Origin: Odiellus spinosus
Lineage: Eukaryota > Arthropoda > Arachnida > Opiliones > Phalangiidae
DNA length: 64,000 nucleotides
Assembly (NCBI GenBank): GCA_963920705.1
Contig: OY987232.1
Location: 3,162,001 to 3,226,000 of the forward strand
Direction of reading: 5' to 3'
In this document: positions 1 to 13,739 of the stretch, piece by piece
Position numbering within the stretch: the first letter of the stretch is position 1
How the letters are laid out: each line of letters opens with the position of its first letter
Translations under genes and position numbers: made by a program
The notes under the pieces: generated by a model
The model's database searches: none
Told to the model about the DNA's origin: nothing
What the model saw: only the letters and a program-made list of their open reading frames with translations

Positions 1-2304
1 TTTGAATTGGCCATATTTTCCATGCTTTTCAACGGATTTTCCAAAATTCTTGTTTCTTAGATAGACCAATATTGGCTCTTTCGAATGGTGTTGATTTTGT
101 CTAAATCGCTTAAAAATCAAATGTTTTGTGTCCATTTGAATACAATAATCTTTGTTTTTTAAGCGTTTTTGCTTAATTTTAACCAATTTTGTATTTGTCA
201 CGTTTTGGCAATTTAGACAAAACCAAAGTCATTCGAAAGAGCAAATAATGGACAGTCTAAATTATAAGAGTTTTCAAAAATCCGTTTAAAAACAAGAAAA
301 ATATGGCCAATTCAAGAAATCATACAATATCAAAATAGTCAAATTTCAGATTTTAAAAATTCGCTTTTTGATATTAGATTTTTTTTGAATTGGCCATATT
401 TTCCATGCTTTCAACGGATTTTCCAAAATTCTTGTTTTTTAGATAGACCAATATTTTTTCTTTTGATTGGTGTTGATTTTGTCTAAATCGCTTAAAAATC
501 AAATGTTTTGTGTCCATTTGAATCCAATAATCTTTGTTTTTTAAGCGTTTTTGCTTAATTTTAACCAATTTTATATTCGTCCCGTTTTGGCAATTTAGAC
601 AAAACCAAAGTCATTCGAAAAATCCATTAATGGACAGTCTAAATTATAAGAGTTTTCAAAAATCCGTTTAAAAACAAGAAAAATATGGCCAATTCAAGAA
701 ATCATACAATATCAAAATAGTCAAATTTCAGATTTTAAAAATTCGCTTTTTGATATTAGATTTTTTTTTAATTGGCCATATTTTCCATGCTTTTCAACGG
801 ATTTTCCAAAATTCTTGTTTTTTAGATAGACCAATATTTGTTCTTTTGATTGGTGTTGATTTTGTCTAAATCGCTTAAAAAACAAATGTTTTGTGTCCAT
901 TTGAATCCAATAATCTCTGATTTTTAAGCGTTTTTGCTTAATTTTAACCAATTTTATATTTGTCACATTTTGGCAATTTAGACAAAACCAAAGTCATTCG
1001 AAAGAGCAAATAATGGACAGTCTAAATTATAAGAGTTTTTAAAAATCCGTTTAAAAACAAGAAAAATATGGCCAGTTCAAGAAATCATACAATATCAAAA
1101 TAGTCAAATTTCAGATTTTAAAAATTCGCTGTTTGATATTAGATGTTTTTTTGAATTGGCCATATTTTCCATGCTTTTCAACGGATTTTCCAAAATTCTT
1201 GTTTTTTTAGATAGACCAATATTTGTTCTTTTGATTGGTGTTGATTTTGTCTAAATCGCTTAAAAATCAAATGTTTTGTGTCCATTTGAATCTAATAATC
1301 TTTGTTTTTTAAGCGTTTTTGCTTAATTTTAACCAATTTTATATTCGTCACGTTTTGGCAATTTAGACAAAACCAAAGTCATTCGAAAAAGCAATTAATG
1401 GACAGTCTAAATTATAAGAGTTTTCAAAAATTCGTTGAAAAACAAGAAAAATATGGCCAATTCAAAAAATCATACAATATCAAAATAGTCAAATTTCAGA
1501 TTTTAAAAATTCGCTTTTTGATATTAGATGTTTTTTGAATTGGTCATATTTTCCATGTTTTTCAACGGATTTTCCAAAACTCTTGTTTTTTAGATAGACC
1601 AATATTGGCTATTTCGAACGTAGTTGATTTTGTCTAAATCGCTTAAAAAACAAATGTTTTGTGTCCATTTGAATCCAATAATCTCTGATTTTTAAGCGTT
1701 TTTGCTTAATTTTAACCAATTTTATATTTGTCACATTTTGGCAATTTAGACAAAACCAAAGTCATTCGAAAGAGCAAATAATGGACAGTCTAAGTTATAA
1801 GATTTTTCAAAAATCCGTTTTAAAAACAAGAAAAATATGGCCAATTCAAGAAATCATACAATATCAAAATAGTCAAATTTCAGATTTTAAAAATTCGCTT
1901 TTTGATATTAGATGTTTTTTTGAATTGGCCATATTTTCCATGGTTTTACACGTATTTTCAAAAACTCTTGTTTTTTAGATAGACCAATATTTGCTCTTTC
2001 GATTGGTGTTGATTTTGTCAAAATCGCTTAAAAATCAAATGTTTTGTGTCCATTTGAATCCAATAATCTTTGATTTTTAAGCGTTTTTGCTTAATTTTAG
2101 CCCATTTTTTATTTGTCACGTTTTGGCAATTTAGACAAAACCAAAGTCATTCGAAAGAGCAAATAATGGACAGTCTAAATTATAAGAGTTTTCAAAAATC
2201 CGTTTAAAAACAAGAAAAATATGGCCAATTCAAGAAATCATACAATATCAAAATAGTCAAATTTCAGATTTTAAAAATTCGCTTTTTGATATTAGATGTT
2301 TTTT
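1..2304. repeat. Diverged monomers without a clear HOR
   Basis: Landmarks at 4, 387, 769, 1153, 1537 and 1922. The monomers mix C-like (CATGCTTTTCAACGG, 1-1500) and G-like (CATGGTTTTACACG, ~1940) features. Several carry private changes, such as TAATTGGCC at 769 and TTGGTCATATT at 1540. No multi-monomer unit repeats cleanly here. The bases before position 4 belong to a monomer cut by the window edge. Confidence 0.85.
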
Positions 2305-3835
2305 GAATTGGCTATATTTTCCATGTTTTTCAACGGATTTTCCAAAAATCTTGTTTTTTAGATAGACCAAAATTTGGTCTTTCGAGTGGTCTTAATGTTG
2401 TCTAAATCGCTTTAAAATCAAAAGTTTTGTGTCCATTTGAATCCAATAATCTTGGATTTTTAAGCGTTTTAGCTTCATTTCAACCCATTTTATATTTGTC
2501 ACGTTTTGGCAATTTAGACAAAAGCAAAGTCATTCGAAAGAGCAATTAATGGACAGTCTAAATAATAAGAGTTTTCAAAAATCTGTTGAAAAACAAGAAA
2601 AATATGGCCAATTCAAGAAATCATACAATATCAAAATAGTCAAATTTCAGATTTTAAAAATTCGCTTTTTGATATTAGATGTTTTTTGAATTGGTCATAT
2701 TTTCCATGTTTTTCAACTTATTTTCCAAAACTCTTGTTTTTTAGATAGACCAATATTGGCTCTTTCGAAAGGTGTTGATTTTGTCTAAATCGCTTAAAAA
2801 ACAAATGTTTTGTGTCCATTTGAATCCAATAATCTCTGATTTTTAAGCGTTTTTGCTTAATTTTAACCAATTTTATATTTGTCACATTTTGGCAATTTAG
2901 ACAAAACCAAAGTCATTCGAAAGAGCAAATAATCGACAGTCTAAGTTATAAGAGTTTTAAAAAATCCGTTTTAAAAACAAGAAAAATATGGCCAATTCAA
3001 GAAATCATACAATATCAAAATAGTCAAATTTCAGATTTTAAAAATTCGCTTTTTGATATTAGATGTTTTTTTGAATTGGCCATATTTTCCATGGTTTTAC
3101 ACGTATTTTCAAAATCTCTTGTTTTTTAGATAGACCAATATTGGCTCTTTCGAACGGTGTTGATTTTGTCTAAATCGCTTAAAAAACAAATGTTTTGTGT
3201 CCATTTGAATCCAATAATCTTTGATTTTTAACCGTTTTTGCTTAATTTTAACCAATTTTATATATGTCACATTTTGGCAATTTAGACAAACCCAAAGTCA
3301 TTCGAAAGAGCAAATAATGGACAGTCTAAATTATAAGAGTTTTCAAAAATCCGTTTAAAAACAAGAAAAATATGGCCAATTCAAAAATCATACAATATCA
3401 AAATAGTCAAATTTCAGATTTTAAAAATTCGCTTTTTGATATTAGATTTTATTGAATTGGCCATATTTTCCATGCTTTTCAACGGATTTTCCAAAATTCT
3501 TGTTTTTAGATAGACCAATATTTGTTCTTTTGATTGGTGTTGATTTTGTCTAAATCGCTTAAAAATCAAATGTTTTGTGTTCATTTGAATCCAATAATCT
3601 TTGTTTTTAAGCGTTTTTGCTTAATTTTAACCAATTTTATATTCGTCAAGTTTTGGCAATTTAGTCAAAACCAAAGTCATTCGAAAAAGCAATTAATGGT
3701 CAGTCTAAATTATAAGAGTTTTCAAAAATCCGTTTTAAAAACAAGAAAAATATGGCCAATTCAAGAAATCATACAATATCAAAATAGTCAAATTTTAGAT
3801 TTTAAAAATTCGCTTTTTGATATTAGATGTTTTTT
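2305..3835. repeat. 4-mer HOR, left block, copy 1
   Basis: Monomers at 2305, 2688, 3073 and 3454; unit 1531 bp. The first monomer is the most distinctive in the window: GGCTATATTTTCC, then CCAAAATTTGGTC, GAGTGGTCTTAATG and CGCTTTAAAATCAAAAG. The second has TTGGTCATATT and TCAACTTATTTTCC. The fourth has AGATTTTATTGAATTGG and GTTCATTTGAATCC. All recur in the same order in copies 2 and 3. Confidence 0.92.
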
Positions 3836-5365
3836 GAATTGGCTATATTTTCCATGTTTTTCAACGGATTTTCCAAAAATCTTGTTTTTTAGATAGACCA
3901 AAATTTGGTCTTTCGAGTGGTCTTAATGTTGTCTAAATCGCTTTAAAATCAAAAGTTTTGTGTCCATTTGAATCCAATAATCTTGGATTTTTAAGCGTTT
4001 TAGCTTCATTTCAACCCATTTTATATTTGTCACGTTTTGGCAATTTAGACAAAAGCAAAGTCATTCGAAAGAGCAATTAATGGACAGTCTAAATAATAAG
4101 AGTTTTCAAAAATCTGTTGAAAAACAAGAAAAATATGGCCAATTCAAGAAATCATACAATATCAAAATAGTCAAATTTCAGATTTTAAAAATTCGCTTTT
4201 TGATATTAGATGTTTTTTGAATTGGTCATATTTTCCATGTTTTTCAACTTATTTTCCAAAACTCTTGTTTTTTAGATAGACCAATATTGGCTCTTTCGAA
4301 AGGTGTTGATTTTGTCTAAATCGCTTAAAAAACAAATGTTTTGTGTCCATTTGAATCCAATAATCTCTGATTTTTAAGCGTTTTTGCTTAATTTTAACCA
4401 ATTTTATATTTGTCACATTTTGGCAATTTAGACAAAACCAAAGTCATTCGAAAGAGCAAATAATCGACAGTCTAAGTTATAAGAGTTTTAAAAAATCCGT
4501 TTTAAAAACAAGAAAAATATGGCCAATTCAAGAAATCATACAATATCAAAATAGTCAAATTTCAGATTTTAAAAATTCGCTTTTTGATATTAGATGTTTT
4601 TTGAATTGGCCATATTTTCCATGGTTTTACACGTATTTTCAAAAACTCTTGTTTTTTAGATAGACCAATATTGGCTCTTTCGAACGGTGTTGATTTTGTC
4701 TAAATCGCTTAAAAAACAAATGTTTTGTGTCCATTTGAATCCAATAATCTTTGATTTTTAACCGTTTTTGCTTAATTTTAACCAATTTTATATATGTCAC
4801 ATTTTGGCAATTTAGACAAACCCAAAGTCATTTGAAAGAGCAAATAATGGACAGTCTAAATTATAAGAGTTTTCAAAAATCCGTTTAAAAACAAGAAAAA
4901 TATGGCCAATTCAAAAATCATACAATATCAAAATAGTCAAATTTCAGATTTTAAAAATTCGCTTTTTGATATTAGATTTTATTGAATTGGCCATATTTTC
5001 CATGCTTTTCAACGGATTTTCCAAAATTCTTGTTTTTAGATAGACCAATATTTGTTCTTTTGATTGGTGTTGATTTTGTCTAAATCGCTTAAAAATCAAA
5101 TGTTTTGTGTTCATTTGAATCCAATAATCTTTGTTTTTAAGCGTTTTTGCTTAATTTTAACCAATTTTATATTCGTCAAGTTTTGGCAATTTAGTCAAAA
5201 CCAAAGTCATTCGAAAAAGCAATTAATGGTCAGTCTAAATTATAAGAGTTTTCAAAAATCCGTTTTAAAAACAAGAAAAATATGGCCAATTCAAGAAATC
5301 ATACAATATCAAAATAGTCAAATTTCAGATTTTAAAAATTCGCTTTTTGATATTAGATGTTTTTT
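3836..5365. repeat. 4-mer HOR, left block, copy 2
   Basis: Monomers at 3836, 4219, 4603 and 4984; unit 1530 bp. It is almost base-for-base identical to copy 1 over long stretches, with single differences such as TTGAAAGAGC at ~4832 against TTCGAAAGAGC in copy 1. The high identity implies recent tandem duplication. Confidence 0.92.
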
Positions 5366-6897
5366 GAATTGGCTATATTTTCCATGTTTTTCAACGGATT
5401 TTCCAAAAATCTTGTTTTTTAGATAGACCAAAATTTGGTCTTTCGAGTGGTCTTAATGTTGTCTAAATCGCTTTAAAATCAAAAGTTTTGTGTCCATTTG
5501 AATCCAATAATCTTGGATTTTTAAGCGTTTTAGCTTCATTTCAACCCATTTTATATTTGTCACGTTTTGGCAATTTAGACAAAAGCAAAGTCATTCGAAA
5601 GAGCAATTAATGGACAGTCTAAATAATAAGAGTTTTCAAAAATCTGTTGAAAAACAAGAAAAATATGGCCAATTCAAGAAATCATACAATATCAAAATAG
5701 TCAAATTTCAGATTTTAAAAATTCGCTTTTTGATATTAGATGTTTTTTGAATTGGTCATATTTTCCATGTTTTTCAACTTATTTTCCAAAACTCTTGTTT
5801 TTTTAGATAGACCAATATTGGCTCTTTCGAAAGGTGTTGATTTTGTCTAAATCGCTTAAAAAACAAATGTTTTGTGTCCATTTGAATCCAATAATCTCTG
5901 ATATTTAAGCGTTTTTGCTTAATTTTAACCAATTTTATATTTGTCACATTTTGGCAATTTAGACAAAACCAAAGTCATTCGAAAGAGCAAATAATCGACA
6001 GTCTAAGTTATAAGAGTTTTAAAAAATCCGTTTTAAAAACAAGAAAAATATGGCCAATTCAAGAAATCATACAATATCAAAATAGTCAAATTTCAGATTT
6101 TAAAAATTCGCTTTTTGATATTAGATGTTTTTTTGAATTGGCCATATTTTCCATGGTTTTACACGTATTTTCAAAAACTCTTGTTTTTTAGATAGACCAA
6201 TATTGGCTCTTTCGAACGGTGTTGATTTTGTCTAAATCGCTTAAAAAACAAATGTTTTGTGTCCATTTGAATCCAATAATCTTTGATTTTTAACCGTTTT
6301 TGCTTAATTTTAACCAATTTTATATATGTCACATTTTGGCAATTTAGACAAACCCAAAGTCATTCGAAAGAGCAAATAATGGACAGTCTAAATTATAAGA
6401 GTTTTCAAAAATCCGTTTAAAAACAAGAAAAATATGGCCAATTCAAAAATCATACAATATCAAAATAGTCAAATTTCAGATTTTAAAAATTCGCTTTTTG
6501 ATATTAGATTTTTTTGAATTGGCCATATTTTCCATGCTTTTCAACGGATTTTCCAAAATTCTTGTTTTTAGATAGACCAATATTTGTTCTTTTGATTGGT
6601 GTTGATTTTGTCTAAATCGCTTAAAAATCAAATGTTTTGTGTTCATTTGAATCCAATAATCTTTGTTTTTTAAGCGTTTTTGCTTAATTTTAACCAATTT
6701 TGTATTTGTCACGTTTTGGCAATTTAGACAAAACCAAAGTCATTCGAAAGAGCAAATAATGGACAGTCTAAATTATAAGAGTTTTCAAAAATCCGTTTAA
6801 AAACAAGAAAAATATGGCCAATTCAAGAAATCATACAATATCAAAATAGTCAAATTTCAGATTTTAAAAATTCGCTTTTTGATATTAGATTTTTTTT
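5366..6897. repeat. 4-mer HOR, left block, copy 3 (leaves register at its end)
   Basis: Monomers at 5366, 5749, 6135 and 6516; unit 1532 bp. The first three match copies 1 and 2. In the fourth, the 3' part changes to TTTGTATTTGTCACG and TTTAGACAAAACC (~6690-6740), where the other copies have ATTCGTCAAG and TTTAGTCAAAACC. The exchange boundary therefore lies inside this monomer. Confidence 0.9.
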
Positions 6898-8817
6898 GAA
6901 TTGGCCATATTTTCCATGCTTTTCAACGGATTTTCCAAAATTCTTGTTTTTTAGATAGACCAATATTGGCTATTTCGAACGGTGTTGATTTTGTCTAAAT
7001 CGCTTAAAAAACAAATGTTTTGTGTCCATTTGAATCCAATAATCTTTGATTTTTAAGCGTTTTTGCTTAATTTTAACCAATTTTATATTCGTCCCGTTTT
7101 GGCAATTTAGACAAAACCAAAGTCATTCGAAAAAGCAATTAATGGTCAGTCTAAATTATAAGAGTTTTCAAAAATTCGTTGAAAAACAAGAAAAATATAG
7201 CCAATTCAAGAAATCATACAATATCAAAATAGTCAAATTTCAGATTTTAAAAATTCGCTTTTTGATATTAGATGTTTTTTTGAATTGGCCATATTTTCCA
7301 TGGTTTTACACGTATTTTCAAAAACTCTTGTTTTTTAGATAGACCAATATTTGCTCTTTCGATTGGTATTGATTTTGTCTAAATCGCTTAAAAATCAAAT
7401 GTTTTGTGTCCATTTGAATCCAATAATCTTTGATTTTTAAACGTTTTTGCTTAATTTTAACCAATTTTATATTTGTCACGTTTTGGCAATTTAGACAAAA
7501 CCAAAGTCATTCGAAAGAGCAAATAATGGACAGTCTAAATAATAAGAGTTTTCAAAAATCCGTTTAAAAACAAGAAAAATATGGCCAATTCAAGAAATCA
7601 TACAATATCAAAATAGTCAAATTTCAGATTTTAAAAATTCGCTTTTTGATATTAGATGTTTTTTTGAATTGGCCATATTTTCCATGGTTTTACACGTATT
7701 TTCCAAAACTCTTGTTTTTTAGATAGACCAATATTTGCTTTTTCGATTGGGGTTGATTTTGTCAAAATCGCTTAAAAATCAAATGTTTTGTGTCCATTTG
7801 AATCCAATAATCTTTGATTTTTAACCGTTTTTGCTTAATTTTAACCAATTTTATACTCGTCACGTTTTGGCAATTTAGACAAAACCAAAGTCATTCGAAA
7901 AAGCAATTAATGGTCAGTCTAAATTATAAGAGTTTTCAAAAATTCGTTGAAAAACAAGAAAAATATGGCCAATTCAAGAAATCATACATTATCAAAATAG
8001 TCAAATTTCAGATTTTAAAAATTCGCTTTTTGATATTAGATGTTTTTTTGAATTGGCCATATTTTACATGTTTTTCAACGGATTTTCCAAAACTCTTGTT
8101 TTTTAGATAGACCAATAATGGCTCTTCCGATTGGTATTGATTTTGTCTAAATCGCTTAAAAATCAAATGTTTTGTGTCCATTTGAATCCAATAATCTTTG
8201 ATTTTTAAGCGTTTTTGCTTAATTTTAACCAATTTTATATTCGTCACGTTTTGGCAATTTAGTCAAAACCAAAGTCATTCGAAGAAGCAATTAATGGTCA
8301 GTCTAAATTATAAGAGTTTTCAAAAATTCGTTGAAAAACAAGAAAAATATGGCCAATTCAAGAAATCATACAATATCAAAATAGTCAAATTTCAGATTTT
8401 AAAAATTCGCTTTTTGATATTAGATGTTTTTTGAATTTTTTCATATTTTCCATGTTTTTCAACGGATTTTCCAAAACTCTTGTTTTTTAGATAGACCAAT
8501 ATTGGCTATTTCGAACGGTGTTGATTTTGTCTAAATCGCTTAAAAAACAAATGTTTTGTGTCCATTTGAATCCAATAATCTCTGATTTTTAAGCGTTTTT
8601 GCTTAATTTTAACCAATTTTATATTTGTCACATTTTGGCAATTTAGACAAAACCAAAGTCATTCGAAAGAGCAAATAATGGACAGTCTAAATTATAAGAG
8701 TTTTTAAAAATCCGTTTAAAAACAAGAAAAATATGGCCAGTTCAAGAAATCATACAATATCAAAATAGTCAAATTTAAGATTTTAAAAATTCGCTTTTTG
8801 ATATTAGATGTTTTTTT
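6898..8817. repeat. Five singleton monomers between HOR blocks
   Basis: Landmarks at 6898, 7282, 7666, 8050 and 8433. Most carry ATTCGTTGAAAAACAAG in the left arm. The monomer at 8433 reads GAATTTTTTCATATT, which destroys the GGCC core of the dyad. The stretch 7666-8150 recurs 40 monomers away (see 23004-23475). Confidence 0.88.
7666..8150. repeat. Block shared with 23004-23475, 40 monomers away (left copy)
   Basis: It carries the linked rare variants GCTTTTTCGATTGGGGTTG (~7738), ATACTCGTCACG (~7853), CATACATTATC (~7985) and AATAATGGCTCTTCCG (~8115). The same set in the same order occurs at 23004-23475, offset about 15,338 bp, and I saw no other copy of the full set. Confidence 0.86.
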
Positions 8818-11506
8818 GAATTAGCCATATTTTCCATGGTTTTACACGTATTTTCAAAAACTCTTGTTTTTTAGATAGACCAATATTGGCTCTTTCGAAC
8901 GGTGTTGATTTTGTCAAAATCGCTTAAAAATCAAATGTTTTGTGTCCATTTGAATCCAATAATCTTTGATTTTTAACCGTTTTTGCTTAATTTTAACCAA
9001 TTTTATACTCGTCACGTTTTGGCAATTTAGACAAAACCAAAGTCATTCGAAAAAGCAATTAATGGTCAGTCTAAATTATAAGAGTTTTCAAAAATTCGTT
9101 GAAAAACAAGAAAAATATGGCCAATTCAAGAAATCATACAATATCAAAATAGTCAAATTTCAGATTTTAAAAATTCGCTTTTTGATATTAGATGTTTTTT
9201 TGAATTGGCCATATTTTCCATGGTTTTACACGTATTTTCCAAAACTCTTGTTTTTTAGATAGACCAATATTTGCTCTTTCGATTGGTGTTGATTTTATCA
9301 AAATCGCTTAAAAATCAAATGTTTTGTGTCCATTTGAATCCAACAATCTTTGATTTTTAAGCGTTTTTGCTTAGTTTTAGCCCATTTTATATTTGTCACG
9401 TTTTGGCAATTTAGACAAAACCATAGTCATTCGAAAGAGCAAATAATGGACAGTCTAAATAATAAGAGTTTTCAAAAATCCGTTTAAAAACAAGAAAAAT
9501 ATGGCCAATTCAAGAAATCATACAATATCAAAATAGTCAAATTTCAGATTTTAAAAATTCGATTTTTGATATTAGATGTTTTTTTTTTGAATTGGCCATA
9601 TTTTCCATGTTTTTCAACGGATTTTCCAAAACTCTTGTTTTTTAGATAGACCAATATTGGCTCTTTCGAACGGTGTTCATTTTGTCTAAATCGCTTAAAA
9701 AACAAATGTTTTGTGTCCATTTGAATCCAATAATCTCTGTTTTTTAAGCGTTTTTGCTTAATTTTAACCAATTTTATATTCGTCACGTTTTGGCAATTTA
9801 GACAAAACCAAAGTCATTCGAAAAAGCAATTAATGGACAGTCTAAATTATAAGAATTTTCAAAAATTCGTTGAAAAACAAGAAAAATATGGCCAATTCAA
9901 GAAATCATACAATATCAAAATATTCAAATTTCAGATTTTAAAAATTCGCTTTTTGATATTAGATGTTTTTTGAATTGGCCATATTTTCCATGTTTTTCAA
10001 CGGATTTTCCAAAACTCTTATTTTTTAGATAGATCAATATTTGCTCTTTCGATTGGTGTTGATTTTGTCAAAATTGCTTAAAAATCAAATGTTTTGTGTC
10101 CATTTGAATCCAATAATCTTTGATTTTTAACCGTTTTTGCTTAATATTAACCAATTTTATATTCGTCACGTTTTGGCAATTTAGACAAAACCAAAGTCAT
10201 TCGAAAAAGCAATTAATGGTCAGTCTAAATTATAAGAGTTTTCAAAAATTCGTTGAAAAACAAGAAAAATATGGCCAATTCAAGAAATCATACAATATCA
10301 AAATAGTCAAATTTCAGATTTTAAAAATTCGCTTTTTGATATTAGATTTTTTTTGAATTGGCCATATTTTCCATGCTTTTCAACGGATTTTCCAAAATTC
10401 TTGTTTTTTAGATAGACCAATATTGGTTCTTTCGAACGGTGTTGATTTTGTCTAAATCGCTTAAAAAACAAATGTTTTGTGTCCATTTGAATCCAATAAT
10501 CTCTGATTTTTAAGCGTTTTTGCTTAATTTTAACCAATTTTATATTTGTCACGTTTTGGCAATTTAGACAAAACCAAAGTCATTCGAAAGAGCAAATAAT
10601 GGACAGTCTAAATTATAAGAGTTTTCAAAAATCCGTTTAAAAACAAGAAAAATATGGCCAATTCAAGAAATCATACAATATCAAAATAGTCAAATTTCAG
10701 ATTTTAAAAATTCGCTTTTTGATATTAGATGTTTTTTTGAATTGGCCATATTTTCCATGGTTTTACACGTATTTTCCAAAACTCTTGTTTTTAGATAGAC
10801 CAATATTTGCTCTTTCGATTGGTGTTGATTTTGTCTAAATCGCTTAAAAACAAATGTTTTGTGTCCATTTGAATCCAATAATCTTTGATTTTTAACCATT
10901 TTTGCTTAATTTTAACCAATTTTATATTTGTCACGTTTTGGCAATTTAGACAAAACCAAAGTCATTCGAAAGAGCAAATAATGGACAGTCTAAATTATAA
11001 GAGTTTTCAAAAATCCGTTTAAAAACAAGAAAAATATGGCCAATTCAAGAAATAATACAATATCACAATAGTCAGATTTCAGATTTTAAAAATTCGCTTT
11101 TTGATATTAGATGTTTTTTTTTGAATTGGCCATATTTTCCATGTTTTTCAACGGATTTTCCAAAACTCTTGTTTTTTAGATAGACCAATATTGTTTCTTT
11201 CGAACGGTGTTGATTTTGTCTAAATCGCTTAAAAAACAAATGTTTTGTGTCCATTTGAATCCAATAATCTCTGATTTTTAAGCGTTTTTGCTTAATTTTA
11301 ACCAATTTTATATTTGTCACATTTTGGCAATTTAGACAAAACCAAAGTCATTCGAAAGAGCAAATAATGGACAGTCTAAATTATAAGAGTTTTTAAAAAT
11401 CCGTTTAAAAACAAGAAAAATATGGCCAGTTCAAGAAATCATACAATATCAAAATAGTCAAATTTAAGATTTTAAAAATTCGCTTTTTGATATTAGATGT
11501 TTTTTT
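8818..11506. repeat. 7-mer HOR, copy 1
   Basis: Monomers at 8818, 9202, 9589, 9972, 10355, 10739 and 11123; unit 2689 bp. Linked markers are TTGAATTAGCC at 8818, TTGATTTTATCAAAATCGC at ~9290, GTTCATTTTG at ~9676, CTTATTTTTTAGATAGATC at ~10018 and CCATTTTTGCTTAA at ~10905. Each recurs about 2686-2689 bp downstream. Homology appears to begin earlier, near 8515. The last monomer (11123, TTGTTTCTTTCGAAC) is outside the clean match, which ends near 11053. Confidence 0.9.
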
Positions 11507-13739
11507 GAATTAGCCATATTTTCCATGGTTTTACACGTATTTTCAAAAACTCTTGTTTTTTAGATAGACCAATATTGGCTCTTTCGAACGGTGTTGATTT
11601 TGTCAAAATCGCTTAAAAATCAAATGTTTTGTGTCCATTTGAATCCAATAATCTTTGATTTTTAACCGTTTTTGCTTAATTTTAACCAATTTTATACTCG
11701 TCACGTTTTGGCAATTTAGACAAAACCAAAGTCATTCGAAAAAGCAATTAATGGTCAGTCTAAATTATAAGAGTTTTCAAAAATTCGTTGAAAAACAAGA
11801 AAAATATGGCCAATTCAAGAAATCATACAATATCAAAATAGTCAAATTTCAGATTTTAAAAATTCGCTTTTTGATATTAGATGTTTTTTTGAATTGGCCA
11901 TATTTTCCATGGTTTTACACGTATTTTCCAAAACTCTTGTTTTTTAGATAGACCAATATTTGCTCTTTCGATTGGTGTTGATTTTATCAAAATCGCTTAA
12001 AAATCAAATGTTTTGTGTCCATTTGAATCCAACAATCTTTGATTTTTAAGCGTTTTTGCTTAGTTTTAGCCCATTTTATATTTGTCACGTTTTGGCAATT
12101 TAGACAAAACCATAGTCATTCGAAAGAGCAAATAATGGACAGTCTAAATAATAAGTTTTCAAAAATCCGTTTAACAACAAGAAAAATATGGCCAATTCAA
12201 GAAATCATACAATATCAAAATAGTCAAATTTCAGATTTTAAAAATTCGATTTTTGATATTAGATGTTTTTTTTTGAATTGGCCATATTTTCCATGTTTTT
12301 CAACGGATTTTCCAAAACTCTTGTTTTTTAGATAGACCAATATTGGCTCTTTCGAACGGTGTTCATTTTGTCTAAATCGCTTAAAAAACAAATGTTTTGT
12401 GTCCATTTGAATCCAATAATCTCTGTTTTTTAAGCGTTTTTGCTTAATTTTAACCAATTTTATATTCGTCACGTTTTGGCAATTTAGACAAAACCAAAGT
12501 CATTCGAAAAAGCAATTAATGGACAGTCTAAATTATAAGAATTTTCAAAAATTCGTTGAAAAACAAGAAAAATATGGCCAATTCAAGAAATCATACAATA
12601 TCAAAATATTCAAATTTCAGATTTTAAAAATTCGCTTTTTGATATTAGATGTTTTTTGAATTGGCCATATTTTCCATGTTTTTCAACGGATTTTCCAAAA
12701 CTCTTATTTTTTAGATAGATCAATATTTGCTCTTTCGATTGGTGTTGATTTTGTCAAAATTGCTTAAAAATCAAATGTTTTGTGTCCATTTGAATCCAAT
12801 AATCTTTGATTTTTAACCGTTTTTGCTTAATATTAACCAATTTTATATTCGTCACGTTTTGGCAATTTAGACAAAACCAAAGTCATTCGAAAAAGCAATT
12901 AATGGTCAGTCTAAATTATAAGAGTTTTCAAAAATTCGTTGAAAAACAAGAAAAATATGGCCAATTCAAGAAATCATACAATATCAAAATAGTCAAATTT
13001 CAGATTTTAAAAATTCGCTTTTTGATATTAGATTTTTTTTGAATTGGCCATATTTTCCATGCTTTTCAACGGATTTTCCAAAATTCTTGTTTTTTAGATA
13101 GACCAATATTGGTTCTTTCGAACGGTGTTGATTTTGTCTAAATCGCTTAAAAAACAAATGTTTTGTGTCCATTTGAATCCAATAATCTCTGATTTTTAAG
13201 CGTTTTTGCTTAATTTTAACCAATTTTATATTTGTCACGTTTTGGCAATTTAGACAAAACCAAAGTCATTCGAAAGAGCAAATAATGGACAGTCTAAATT
13301 ATAAGAGTTTTCAAAAATCCGTTTAAAAACAAGAAAAATATGGCCAATTCAAGAAATCATACAATATCAAAATAGTCAAATTTCAGATTTTAAAAATTCG
13401 CTTTTTGATATTAGATGTTTTTTTGAATTGGCCATATTTTCCATGGTTTTACACGTATTTTCCAAAACTCTTGTTTTTAGATAGACCAATATTTGCTCTT
13501 TCGATTGGTGTTGATTTTGTCTAAATCGCTTAAAAACAAATGTTTTGAGTCCATTTGAATCCAATAATCTTTGATTTTTAACCATTTTTGCTTAATTTTA
13601 ACCAATTTTATATTTGTCACGTTTTGGCAATTTAGACAAAACCAAAGTCATTCGAAAGAGCAAATAATGGACAGTCTAAATTATAAGAGTTTTCAAAAAT
13701 CCGTTTAAAAACAAGAAAAATATGGCCAATTCAAGAAAT
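11507..13739. repeat. 7-mer HOR, copy 2 (six monomers retained)
   Basis: Monomers at 11507, 11891, 12275, 12658, 13041 and 13425. It follows copy 1 until 13739, where copy 1 goes on AATAATACAATATCAC and this copy goes on AATCATACAATATCAAAA. A small private deletion and a base change sit near 12150-12175 (AATAAGTTTTC, TTTAACAACAAG). Confidence 0.88.

Noticed and set aside
1420-1450. CENP-B box-like ATTCGTTGAAAAACAAG
   Set aside because: It has TTCGTTG and the AAA but lacks the essential CGGG half, and is absent from most monomers right of 25 kb.
8966-9262. Plus-strand frames (MIFNRFCLILTNF...FRQNQSHSKK...KYGQFKK) as a second protein family related to the minus-strand one
   Set aside because: The resemblance to the minus-strand peptide follows from the inverted arms. 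The frames vanish to the right of ~25.3 kb when GTTGAAAAAC becomes GTTTAAAAAC, with no other change in the array.
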